From: Planctomycetota bacterium
GTDB lineage: Bacteria > Planctomycetota > Phycisphaerae > UBA1845 > PWPN01
Direction: 5' to 3'
DNA: 12,245 bases
Assembly: GCA_020346805.1 (NCBI GenBank)
Contig: CP070790.1
Span: 3,704,247-3,716,491 of the forward strand
The translations under genes and the position numbers were made by a program. Below, one piece after another: positions 1 to 7,327 of this stretch (position 1 is its first letter; the number at the start of each line of letters is the position of its first letter). The notes under the pieces are model-generated. The model had not been told where the DNA came from, did not search any database, and saw only the letters and a list, made by a program, of their open reading frames with translations.

Positions 1-497
1 TTGTAAATGATTCCGGTATTGCTGAGGTATTCATACCCAACGGTCCGGAAGGGGGGAATAATGGTCGTAACGACGGGGGCTATATGAGTGAATTCAGCCA
101 GGGGCCATTGCGGATTGGTGACGAGTTGATCTATTACTACGGCTGTACCTCATACGGCAAAAACCATCCGAGACCTATTCGGGTAAGTGGGGGCGGTATT
201 TTCCGAGCCAGGCTCCGCGTGGATGGTTTTGTATCGATCGATGGCGGCGAGCTGACCACCCGAGCGCTGGCCTTTGAGGGCCGGAACTTGTTTGTTAATG
301 GTATTGGACCGATTAGTGTGGAGGTCTTTAACAAAGATAAAAAAGAGCTGGGTAGGGCGGTTGTTTTGGGTGACTCTATACGGCACGAGGTCAAGTTTGA
401 TGGCCGATCGTTGCAGCAGTTGATTTCAGGTAACATTGCCCGACTGAAGTTTGCTGTAGAGAATAAGGGGAAATTGTACTCCTTTCGAATAGATTGA
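1..497 (+). CDS. C-terminal part of a secreted beta-propeller protein (5' end outside window)
   Basis: The frame is open from position 3 and ends at the TGA at 495-497, giving 164 codons, so the start lies upstream of the window. An internal ATG at 84 should not be taken as the start, because homology continues upstream of it. The protein aligns without gaps to the C-terminus of the product of 9066-10613, at about 98 of 164 identical residues counted by eye. The conserved blocks are NGPEGGNNG, SEFSQGP, GGGIFRARLR and VNGIGP. The fragment covers the last propeller blade(s) and a C-terminal beta-sandwich-like domain ending in 'LYSFRID', a pattern I associate with secreted planctomycete proteins often labelled glycosyl hydrolase family 32/43-like. 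No catalytic residues can be assigned. An SSS symporter begins 31 nt downstream on the same strand, so co-transcription is likely and a link to uptake of a released substrate is plausible. Confidence 0.85.
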   Translation, partial: VNDSGIAEVFIPNGPEGGNNGRNDGGYMSEFSQGPLRIGDELIYYYGCTSYGKNHPRPIRVSGGGIFRARLRVDGFVSIDGGELTTRALAFEGRNLFVNGIGPISVEVFNKDKKELGRAVVLGDSIRHEVKFDGRSLQQLISGNIARLKFAVENKGKLYSFRID

Positions 498-528
498 AGG
501 AGCCCGAACAAATAAGTGAGTTGATGAT

Positions 529-2586
529 ATGAATATGTACTGGGTAGATTGGAGCATTGTCCTGGCGTTGCTCGCTTTTATGGTGGTAGTCATACTCGCC
601 ACCAGGCATAACATGCGTGGGGTGGCCGACTTCCTTGCCGCCGGGCGATGTGGCGGTCGCTATCTGTTGTGTATTTCCGAGGGCATCGCCGGGCTGGGTG
701 CCGTTACCCTGCTGGCCTTCTGGCAGCAGTACACCAAGACCGGTTTTACGGGCATTTGGTGGAGCTTGCCGAACTGGCCGTTGCTGTTCGTGCTGGCATT
801 GTCGGGTTGGGTGCTTTACCGGTATCGTCAGACGCGGGCATTGACCCTGGCCCAGTTCTTCGAGATGCGCTACAGCCGGCGGTTCAGGATCTTTGCCGGC
901 ATGGTCGCCTTCGCATCGGGGATCATTAACTACGGTGTGTTTCCTTATTTAAACGCCCGTTTGTTCATCTATTTCTGCGGCCTGCCGGAGACGTTTACCC
1001 TGGCGGGTTTCAACGTAGATACTTTTACCCTGGTGATGTTAGTGCTGCTGAGCCTGGCCCTGTACTTCACCTTCATGGGTGGACAGATCGCGATCATGCT
1101 GACAAACTTCATGCAGGGCATTTTCTGTATGACGATTCTTCTGGTGGTTTGTCTGGTACTGTTTAACCACATCGGCTGGAACCACATCAGTGAGGTAGTG
1201 GCGATGGCCCCCGAGGATCAGTCACTGGCGAATCCCTTCAAGATCAGCAAAACTGAGGGTTTCAACATGTGGTTCTTTCTCATTCAGTACTTCATCTGGT
1301 TCTATTGCTGGAAGGCCTGGCAGGGTACGCAGGGCTATTATGTTGCAGCAAAGACGCCTCACGAAGCCCGCATGTCGCAGATTCTGGGCACGTGGCGTTA
1401 TTTTGCCCAGGAGATGATCGTTCCGATCTTCGCCATCTGTGCGATTGCGGTCCTGTTTCATCCGGACTTCGCCCAACAGGCGGCGGGGGTGAAGGAAGTG
1501 CTCGCCGGCTTCGACGACAAAGGACAGTCGGAGATGACCGTGCCTTTGGTGCTGGGCCGGATATTGCCCATCGGACTGATGGGGGCCCTGACGGCAGTGA
1601 TGGTAGCGGCGGCGGTCAGTACCGATGAGTCGTACCTGCATTCATGGGGCAGCATCTTTATCCAGGACGTGCTGATGCCTTTACGCGGCAAGCCGTTAAG
1701 CCCCGAAAAACACCTTCTCTATCTGCGGTATTCGATCTGCGGCGTTGCTTTATTCGCTTTTTGTTTCAGTATGGTATTTACCCTGGAGGATTACATTCGG
1801 ATGTTCTTTGCGGTGACGGGGGCCATCTACCTGGGCGGGGCAGGCTGCTGCGTCATCGGCGGACTGTATACGCGACGGGGCACTACGGCTGGTGCATGGG
1901 GGGCCATGATCACGGGGATTGTGGTGGCCAGTACCGCACTCATCACCAATCAGATTGCCAATGCCGATCCAGAAGCGGGGGGTTTGAGGGCCTGGCTTCA
2001 ATTGACGTTGTACCATAGTGAGGTACTCAAAAAGGGCATCGTTTACCTGGGTGGAATCGACGGTCAAGTCATGACTTTTGTTAGTGCGATGTGTGCCATC
2101 CCTGTTTACTTCATGATGTCGATCGTGTTTGGAGCCAGAAAATTCGATCTCGATCGGATGCTTCACCGCGGCAAGTATGCTGTCGCAGACGATGTTGCCG
2201 AGGGCGATGCCACCGCGACGGCTCGCTGGAAGTGGCTGGGTATCAACGATTCCTTCACCTGGTGGGACAAGGTCATCTATATCGGCTCAGTGGTATGGGT
2301 GCTCCTCTGGGGTGTGGTGTTTGCCGTCGGGATATTTTACCACTACGCGATCCACGAAATATCGGACGAGGCGTGGATGTCCTTCTGGCATTTCATTATC
2401 TGGATGTCTATCGTCCTGGGGGTGGTTACGACGTTGTGGTTCCTGATCGGAGGGCTGCGCGACCTGAAGATCATGTTTGAGCTGCTTCGAACGCGGGCGC
2501 GGGACCATACGGACGACGGGACAGTATATGAGGGTGATCAACCGAGTGCGGAAACGCCGGTTTCTACAATGGTGGATGCAGATTAA
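529..2586 (+). CDS. SSS-family sodium/solute symporter
   Basis: This 685-residue inner-membrane protein resembles the sodium:solute symporter family (vSGLT-like, LeuT fold), which couples Na+ entry to uptake of sugars or other small solutes. It has roughly 13-14 hydrophobic segments, starting with residues 8-24. The cytoplasmic loop near 98-120 reads YRYRQTRALTLAQFFEMRYS, a typical family signature. The segment at about 355-382 (AAAVSTDESYLHSW) matches the helix that contributes Ser/Thr ligands to the Na2 site, with S364 and T365 as the likely pair. The C-terminal part adds two more helices (about 585-610 and 622-645) and a polar tail, so it is longer than minimal SSS members. The ATG at 529 is used; a second ATG two codons later cannot be excluded, and the ribosome site is weak. 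It follows the propeller gene by 31 nt. The substrate is unknown; a sugar or sugar acid is an inference from the neighbours. Confidence 0.9.
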   Translation: MNMYWVDWSIVLALLAFMVVVILATRHNMRGVADFLAAGRCGGRYLLCISEGIAGLGAVTLLAFWQQYTKTGFTGIWWSLPNWPLLFVLALSGWVLYRYRQTRALTLAQFFEMRYSRRFRIFAGMVAFASGIINYGVFPYLNARLFIYFCGLPETFTLAGFNVDTFTLVMLVLLSLALYFTFMGGQIAIMLTNFMQGIFCMTILLVVCLVLFNHIGWNHISEVVAMAPEDQSLANPFKISKTEGFNMWFFLIQYFIWFYCWKAWQGTQGYYVAAKTPHEARMSQILGTWRYFAQEMIVPIFAICAIAVLFHPDFAQQAAGVKEVLAGFDDKGQSEMTVPLVLGRILPIGLMGALTAVMVAAAVSTDESYLHSWGSIFIQDVLMPLRGKPLSPEKHLLYLRYSICGVALFAFCFSMVFTLEDYIRMFFAVTGAIYLGGAGCCVIGGLYTRRGTTAGAWGAMITGIVVASTALITNQIANADPEAGGLRAWLQLTLYHSEVLKKGIVYLGGIDGQVMTFVSAMCAIPVYFMMSIVFGARKFDLDRMLHRGKYAVADDVAEGDATATARWKWLGINDSFTWWDKVIYIGSVVWVLLWGVVFAVGIFYHYAIHEISDEAWMSFWHFIIWMSIVLGVVTTLWFLIGGLRDLKIMFELLRTRARDHTDDGTVYEGDQPSAETPVSTMVDAD

Positions 2587-2634
2587 TTTAACGTACATGG
2601 CACGCAACGGGCAGATTATTTGTATGATTCGTTA

Positions 2635-3756
2635 TTATTTTAACCAGGTTTGAAGTTCTTCTTTTGATTCGATAAATCTGCCCGTGGGTTTGGGACCGGC
2701 CCAGTCAGCCACGCCGAAACGGATGCAACCGGCAAAGAAAGTCGCCAGCAGTGAGCAATTGCCCTGGTCCCGTACTATTTCAATACCGAAGCTGCCGGGC
2801 CAGAATACCCGCCTTTCTGCGAAGGGAAACGAATCAACCCGGTCACTCTCGATTATCCACGATCTATCTTTGCTGTCACGAATTTTGGTTTTGACCAGCA
2901 GAAACCATTTCCCCTTTCTTCGTAAAAGGTTGGCCGATTCCAGGCTGCCCTGCGGATGGCCGCCTTCAAGCCGGGCTTCATAGCCGGTAGCGGGGCCTAT
3001 GCAGATCGGCCCATGATCGCGCCAGTTTTTAAAATCCCCGGTCGAGGTCAGTGCTATGCATGAGGCGCCCTGTCTGGTGTTAGCGGTATAGATCATCCAG
3101 TAACGTCCATCATGTTCGCATATACTGGGATCACGACAGCTTGAGATTGCATCTTCCCGCCAGAAGGCCCAGGTTTTATTCTTGCACGGTGAGATCGGAT
3201 TGCTATCCCAGCGTTTCCAATCGAACAGGTCATAGCTGGAGGCCAGGCCGATGTTCTGCGAAATATGTCGATTTATGCCCGTGTAGGCCATAATGTATTC
3301 CTTCCCCCGGCGAACAATACACGGGGCCCAGACGTGTGCCTCTTCCCAACTATTGGGGCGAACCAGCATTACCGGATCGTGCACTGTCCAATTAAAAAAG
3401 TCCGCCGTTGAAGCGTGTCCAAAGTAGATTTCATGCCCGGGATAGAAAGGTGTGCCTTCCTGCAGCCGCCGCTCGATATAGAAAAAGTGGATTCGTCCCT
3501 TGTGTTCGGCCACCGCAAAATCCGCAACCTTTCCTCCCACCGGCCTAAAACCCGTCTTGACGATATCCACCTGTCGATGGCGATAATGCCGATCGCGCAT
3601 TGATATAAGGGTTTCTTCAAATTCGATGACGTTCATCTGTTTGGGATTACCGGCTTTCGCCACCGGGCCGACAGCCAAGGCTACTGCGCCTGTTCCAATG
3701 GTTTTCAGTATCGTCCGACGTGCGAATTTTCCGGAGCGGCCTTGTTGATATTGCAT
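2635..3756 (-). CDS. Tat-exported GH43/GH32-like five-bladed propeller hydrolase
   Basis: The protein has 373 residues from the ATG at 3756. An in-frame TTG at 3774 is rejected because the AGGAG ribosome site at 3764-3768 lies inside that extension. The N-terminus carries a twin-arginine signal (K-F-A-R13-R14-T-I-L-K, then a mild hydrophobic stretch ending near AKA), so export of the folded protein by Tat is predicted. The rest resembles the GH43/GH32/GH117-type propeller fold: 'ADFAV' near 78-82, the HVWAP motif near 141-145, 'SSCRDPSI' with RDP near 208-210, and 'LESANLLRRKGKWFLLV' with Glu near 273. The latter two resemble the Asp and Glu positions of GH43 catalytic triads; this assignment is by eye. 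It lies 81 nt behind the Gfo/Idh/MocA gene on the same strand, so the two probably form one transcript. It may cleave glycosides from a polysaccharide, but the specificity is unknown and a non-catalytic role is possible. Confidence 0.8.
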   Translation of the reverse strand: MQYQQGRSGKFARRTILKTIGTGAVALAVGPVAKAGNPKQMNVIEFEETLISMRDRHYRHRQVDIVKTGFRPVGGKVADFAVAEHKGRIHFFYIERRLQEGTPFYPGHEIYFGHASTADFFNWTVHDPVMLVRPNSWEEAHVWAPCIVRRGKEYIMAYTGINRHISQNIGLASSYDLFDWKRWDSNPISPCKNKTWAFWREDAISSCRDPSICEHDGRYWMIYTANTRQGASCIALTSTGDFKNWRDHGPICIGPATGYEARLEGGHPQGSLESANLLRRKGKWFLLVKTKIRDSKDRSWIIESDRVDSFPFAERRVFWPGSFGIEIVRDQGNCSLLATFFAGCIRFGVADWAGPKPTGRFIESKEELQTWLK

Positions 3757-3763
3757 GCGGTAT

Positions 3764-3768
3764 CTCCT
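3764..3768 (-). promoter_or_regulatory. Ribosome binding site AGGAG that fixes the hydrolase start
   Basis: On the minus strand AGGAG lies 7 nt before the ATG at 3756. It falls inside the extension that a TTG start at 3774 would give, so the ATG is the better start. Confidence 0.75.
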
Positions 3769-3837
3769 GGGCAATAATATATTATCCAGATTACGCAGGT
3801 ATTTACGATTGGTATTAGGACTTACCGGCGATGATCT

Positions 3838-4866
3838 TTAAGCAATCGTAACCGGTTTCCCGGTTTGGGCACTCTCTTTTTCGGCCAAGGCGATGGCCAC
3901 CGCGTCACGGCTCTCCGCCGGTGTGCTGATCTTGGGATCCTCGTTCTTTTGAATACAACCCAGGAAATATTCGATTTCTTTGTAGTAACCATCCTTTTCG
4001 GGCATCTGGGGTGTTTCATCCTTGCCGTCCGGTTTGAGAATGGTAAGCGGTTTACCCGAGTTCAGATCGAACACTACAGATGCCTGGTCAAAGCGTGCCG
4101 TAAAGCCCATGTTGAAACCGAATCCCGGCGGCATGTCCCAGAAACCTTCAATCTGAACCACCAGATCGTTGCGGTAATGCCAAAGGGCATGAACGCGGTC
4201 GAACGCACCATTGGGCTGTGGATAAGCTTGTGCGGTTATGGACTTGGGTTTGCCGAACATATGGATTGTCCAATCCGTGTCGTGCACGTGTAGATCCAGG
4301 ATCGCACCGCCGGACAATTCGGGATCCAGAATCCAATTGTTCAGCGAGTAATCCGGCGTGCTGGCCTGCCGCCTGAGTTGCAGTGCCCGGAGGGTCCCGA
4401 ATCGCTTATCGTCGATCACCTCCTTAAGCCACACGCACATCGGCCAGAATCGTATGCACTGGGCGATCATAAACTTCTGTTTGGACTTGGCGGCAGCGGC
4501 GAGCATCTTGTCGCATTGTTCCACACTTAATGCCATCGGTTTTTCACATAAAACGTGCTTGCCGGCTTTGAGGGCGGCAATGCTCATTTCCGCGTGAAGA
4601 TAGGTGGGCACGCAGATGTCCACCATCTCCACCTCGGGATCGGCTATCAGATCGTGCCAGTCGGCGTATTGTTTGATATCGCCCAGATCACGTTTGGTTC
4701 CCTGCATATCTCCTACATTGCCGCCTACGTCCGTCCAATCACCTGCTCTGCGGTTCGGCTCCTTGTCACAAAGGGCCACGACCTTCGAGCGATCGGTCAT
4801 TTGTTCGTACTGATTGAAGTGATTTCGGCCGATGAAACCGGCCCCGATCAGACCCACGCGAATCAT
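3838..4866 (-). CDS. Gfo/Idh/MocA-family NAD(P)-dependent oxidoreductase
   Basis: This 342-residue cytoplasmic enzyme oxidises or reduces a sugar, inositol or related polyol with NAD(P), by family knowledge. The N-terminal Rossmann fold shows G-x-G-x-x-G at residues 8-13 (IGAGFIG). The family's 'EKP' motif is at 108-110 (HVLCEKPMALS), where Lys is the usual catalytic residue. The second domain carries 'GGAILDLHVHDTDW' at about 186-199, matching the conserved D-x-x-x-H pattern with D191 and H195 as probable substrate or catalytic residues. Length is normal for the family. The ATG at 4866 is preceded by GGAG with 8 nt spacing. It is the first gene of a likely two-gene minus-strand unit with the Tat-exported hydrolase, which suggests it processes a sugar released by that enzyme. 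The absence of a signal peptide separates it from the Tat-exported members of this family that are common in planctomycetes. Confidence 0.9.
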   Translation of the reverse strand: MIRVGLIGAGFIGRNHFNQYEQMTDRSKVVALCDKEPNRRAGDWTDVGGNVGDMQGTKRDLGDIKQYADWHDLIADPEVEMVDICVPTYLHAEMSIAALKAGKHVLCEKPMALSVEQCDKMLAAAAKSKQKFMIAQCIRFWPMCVWLKEVIDDKRFGTLRALQLRRQASTPDYSLNNWILDPELSGGAILDLHVHDTDWTIHMFGKPKSITAQAYPQPNGAFDRVHALWHYRNDLVVQIEGFWDMPPGFGFNMGFTARFDQASVVFDLNSGKPLTILKPDGKDETPQMPEKDGYYKEIEYFLGCIQKNEDPKISTPAESRDAVAIALAEKESAQTGKPVTIA

Positions 4867-4898
4867 GATTTTTTCTCCATTTTATGAGTGCCTGTTTT

Positions 4899-4916
4899 GC
4901 CCGCTTGCCGGGCGGG
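4899..4916. repeat. GC-rich inverted repeat in the divergent promoter region
   Basis: Two overlapping pairings are visible: GCCCG (4899-4903) with CGGGC (4909-4913), and CCCGC (4900-4904) with GCGGG (4912-4916). It lies about 35 nt before the oxidoreductase start, so it would be in that gene's 5' leader or act as a protein binding site. The role is not known; it could be chance in GC-rich DNA. Confidence 0.3.
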
Positions 4917-5024
4917 TATCGTTCTCAAACATGTGGATGTCAGCCACGGTCCGGTTTAATCGGAAAAGGTGAATTTCACACACATAGGGCTGAAATCGCC
5001 GCCATCCAGACTATTATTACTGCG

Positions 5025-5053
5025 AGAATACTATGGAATTCGCCCTTGAGCAA
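5025..5053 (-). promoter_or_regulatory. Weak promoter candidate for the oxidoreductase-hydrolase unit
   Basis: Reading the minus strand, TTGCTC (5053-5048) and TATTCT (5030-5025) are separated by exactly 17 nt. The boxes match the sigma-70 consensus at 3 of 6 and 4 of 6 positions. The predicted transcript would have a leader of about 150 nt carrying the inverted repeat at 4899-4916. This is a weak candidate only. Confidence 0.2.
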
Positions 5054-5125
5054 ATCTTTGATGAATAATAGCAGTTGCCCCGCCTTTCACCTTGGATTAC
5101 CTTGGTGGACCTGATTGTTCGAATA

Positions 5126-5131
5126 GTGAGG
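5126..5131 (+). promoter_or_regulatory. Ribosome binding site GTGAGG for the Nramp-like gene
   Basis: GTGAGG ends 6 nt before the ATG at 5138 and supports that start over the in-frame upstream ATG at 5075. Confidence 0.6.
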
Positions 5132-5137
5132 TCGATT

Positions 5138-6697
5138 ATGAATGAAAAGCAGCCGGTAGAGAATGGGTATGAACAAATGTCGGATATCGGGCGTGGTTTA
5201 CCGATGGCCTCCGCTCGGGATGCTGAGGCGCTCGCCAAGGAGCGGGCGTACTTGCAGGAATTGACCGGCCGGTCTCTGTTGGTTCGGGCCGGCGGATACT
5301 TCAAGCTATCCGGGCCGGGCTGGATTCAGAGCGCCCTAACCCTCGGGGGTGGCAGTGGCAGTACCTCGTTATTTGCCGGTGCCCTGGCGGGATACACCTT
5401 GTTGTGGGTACAACCGACTTCGATGGCCATCGGTGCAATCATGATGGGGGCCATGGCCTATATGACCCTATCTACGGGCATTCGTCCCTTCCATGCCGTC
5501 AATCGCTACGCCCATCCAGTTCTGGGTTGGGGTTGGGCGTTGGCCACCTTGGTTGCAAACTTCATCTGGATATTCGGTCAGTTTAACGTATCCGCCTCCG
5601 TCTTCGGCGACATGGTTACCATCGGAGGTGAGAAGACGCCTGATTTTGCCGTTGCCCTCGGTCGAAGATTATTAGGGGCTGACACTGCCCCAGGCGAGGC
5701 CGCAGGTATGGGCTACGGCGCTCTTGCCTGTTTACCAATCGCCCTTATCACTCTCTGGGTAACCTGGCACTACGGCAGGGGATCGCGCGGGGTACGGTGG
5801 TTCGAAAATGCCATGAAGGTTGTGGTCGGCAGCATCATCATCTGTTTTGCCGTCGTCGTATTCAAAATCGATACTGATTGGGGTGAAATCTTTAAGGGAT
5901 TTTTCAGCTTTCATAAGGTGCCGCGTATTCACGAGACCGACAAGCTTGACGTAGTGATTTCGATGTATGCCACCGCGGTCGGAATCAATATGACTTTTCT
6001 CTTCCCCTACACTTTACTTGCCCGTGGGTGGGGTCGGGAACATCGAGGATTGGCCGGTTTCGACCTCGGTTTTGGCATGCTTATCCCCTTTGTGTTCGCC
6101 ACCAGTTGTCTGATGATCTCCGCCAGCAACGTCCTGCACCAGCGGCTTCCTGAGATCGAGTCCCGTATCGCCCAAATCGAGGCCGACAACACACTAACCC
6201 AGGATCAGAAAAACGAACAGATTACAGATGTTAAATCGACTATTCGTGGTGCGGTTGCCATGTCCAAATCCCTGGAACCGCTACTGGGTGTCCGTTGGAG
6301 TCACATTATTTTCGGTCTGGGTTTCCTGGGAATGACCACCAGCAGCATCGTTACCATGATGTTGGTCAGCGGTTTTACCTTGTGTGAGATCTGCGGAGGT
6401 ACGCCGGACGGGAAGGCTTATAAAATCGGTATATCGATACCGGCCCTCGGCCTGTTCGGTCCGCTCATCTTCGGCAAACTTCAGATGTGGTTGATGGTGC
6501 CCATCTCGGTTTTTTGTTTCTTCTTCATACCGATTGCGTATATCACCTTCTTCGTCCTGATGAATAACAAACGTTTCCTTGGCGAAGATTGTCCGAGGGG
6601 AATCACCCGATTGATATGGAACACGGGCATGATATTGGCGATCTTGGTGGTTACCATAGGTGGGGCGTATAAGATTTACTCCATATTCAACACCTGA
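5138..6697 (+). CDS. Divergent Nramp-fold membrane transporter lacking canonical metal-site motifs
   Basis: This 519-residue integral membrane protein has about 11-12 hydrophobic segments after a polar N-terminus of some 55 residues. Resemblance to Nramp (SLC11, LeuT fold) rests on the first helix: 'GPGWIQSAL' at 59-67 and 'FAGALAGYTLLWVQ' at 79-92 match the Nramp 'GPxF' and 'aGaxxGYxLLWv' blocks. Between them Nramps have D-P-G-N, but here residues 70-73 read G-G-G-S. In helix 6 the Nramp M-P-H is replaced by M-T-F at about 285-287. Both canonical metal-ligand motifs are therefore missing, so divalent metal transport is doubtful although automated annotation would probably say 'Nramp'. A polar insert at about 337-385 (EIESRIAQIEAD..., probable helical hairpin) interrupts the membrane region. 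The start is the ATG at 5138 with GTGAGG upstream. It leads a plus-strand series with the broken gene at 6728 and the URO-D-like gene. The substrate is unknown. Confidence 0.75.
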   Translation: MNEKQPVENGYEQMSDIGRGLPMASARDAEALAKERAYLQELTGRSLLVRAGGYFKLSGPGWIQSALTLGGGSGSTSLFAGALAGYTLLWVQPTSMAIGAIMMGAMAYMTLSTGIRPFHAVNRYAHPVLGWGWALATLVANFIWIFGQFNVSASVFGDMVTIGGEKTPDFAVALGRRLLGADTAPGEAAGMGYGALACLPIALITLWVTWHYGRGSRGVRWFENAMKVVVGSIIICFAVVVFKIDTDWGEIFKGFFSFHKVPRIHETDKLDVVISMYATAVGINMTFLFPYTLLARGWGREHRGLAGFDLGFGMLIPFVFATSCLMISASNVLHQRLPEIESRIAQIEADNTLTQDQKNEQITDVKSTIRGAVAMSKSLEPLLGVRWSHIIFGLGFLGMTTSSIVTMMLVSGFTLCEICGGTPDGKAYKIGISIPALGLFGPLIFGKLQMWLMVPISVFCFFFIPIAYITFFVLMNNKRFLGEDCPRGITRLIWNTGMILAILVVTIGGAYKIYSIFNT

Positions 6698-6715
6698 GTC
6701 GCCCTTTGTTTATGT

Positions 6716-6720
6716 GGAGA
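6716..6720 (+). promoter_or_regulatory. Ribosome binding site GGAGA before a TTG start
   Basis: GGAGA ends 7 nt before the TTG at 6728, supporting translation of the signal-peptide frame. An ATG directly after it at 6721 opens a different frame of only 37 codons with no recognisable feature. Confidence 0.55.
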
Positions 6721-6727
6721 ATGAGTC

Positions 6728-7197
6728 TTGATCAAGCGAAGATTCTCGATACTGACGATTTTGGCCGCGAGTATGAGTGCGATGGATTTGGCTGGGGCTT
6801 CAACCGAGAGGGAGCAATCGTGGATCACCGTTGACGATTTCAATCGGGCAGACTCGCTCTACCATGGGGATGGATGGGAATCGCTCAATCCCGGTTACTG
6901 GAAGATTCAAAACAAGGCTCTGGGCCGTCGATTTCAAATCACCGGCATCGGTTATACCAACTGGGCCCCATCGTTCTGGTTCCCCTGGCATTATGAAACC
7001 CATTTGAAAAAGCCGATGCCGATGTCCGTTTCGCCTATTACCATGGCCGGCCGATTCGGGCCACCCGGAGCCTGGCCGACGGAACCGTACGTTTGAAGGG
7101 TCTGATTGATATCGAGCCCAACACGAAAGTCGTTATGACCGTTCATGATGATCAATCTTCCGAATCCCGGATTCTGGAGACACTGCCTTTACCCTGA
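6728..7197 (+). pseudogene. Frameshifted remnant of a secreted protein
   Basis: A TTG start at 6728 gives a clear Sec signal peptide (MIKRRFSILTILAASMSAM, then AGAS) followed by 'DDFNRADSLYHGDGWESLNP', 'GYWKIQNKAL' and 'WHYETHLKK'. After the run of five A at 7007-7011 this frame becomes uncharacteristic (PMPMSVSPITM...) and stops at 7096. The frame one base back is closed before this point by TGA at 6994-6996, but from 7012 it reads a protein-like sequence (ADADVRFAYYHGRP, then LADGTVRLKGLIDIEPN) up to TGA at 7195-7197. One missing base in the A run would join them into about 156 residues. The first part reminds me of N-termini of secreted planctomycete proteins that continue into longer domains, some with PhoD-like phosphatases, so a larger internal deletion is also possible. 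It could be a real pseudogene, a sequencing error, or programmed -1 slippage on G-AAA-AAG. No intact function is assignable. Confidence 0.6.
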
Positions 7198-7327
7198 CTG
7201 TTACCTGAATAATATCCAAAGCCCAAACTCTGGAAACATCCATGAATAAAACGAGCATCGGAACTTTACATAGACTGCGAACTATACACCTGTTACGATT
7301 GTTTGATCCAAAGATGCGGAGATAAAC

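Larger units (their letters stand above)
4867..5137. other. Divergent intergenic region, 271 nt
   Basis: This region lies between the minus-strand oxidoreductase and the plus-strand Nramp-like transporter and must hold promoters for both. It contains a GC-rich inverted repeat at 4899-4916 and a weak minus-strand promoter candidate at 5025-5053. I see no convincing sigma-70 promoter for the transporter and no coding sequence: the frame open from 5075 lacks a ribosome site and has no family resemblance before Met at 5138. Confidence 0.6.

Noticed and set aside
2587..2634. Bidirectional terminator between the convergent symporter and hydrolase genes
   Set aside because: The 48-nt gap contains no inverted repeat able to form a convincing stem.
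5075..5137. Upstream ATG extending the Nramp-like protein by 21 residues
   Set aside because: There is no ribosome site, whereas GTGAGG lies 6 nt before the ATG at 5138.
6721..6834. A 37-codon frame starting at ATG 6721, just after GGAGA
   Set aside because: The overlapping TTG frame at 6728 encodes an obvious signal peptide and has proper spacing; the ATG frame is featureless.
7242..7325. A 27-codon open frame ending 2 nt before the URO-D-like start
   Set aside because: Its position would suit translational coupling, but the product (MNKTSIGTLHRLRTIH...) has no recognisable feature and its ribosome site is poor.
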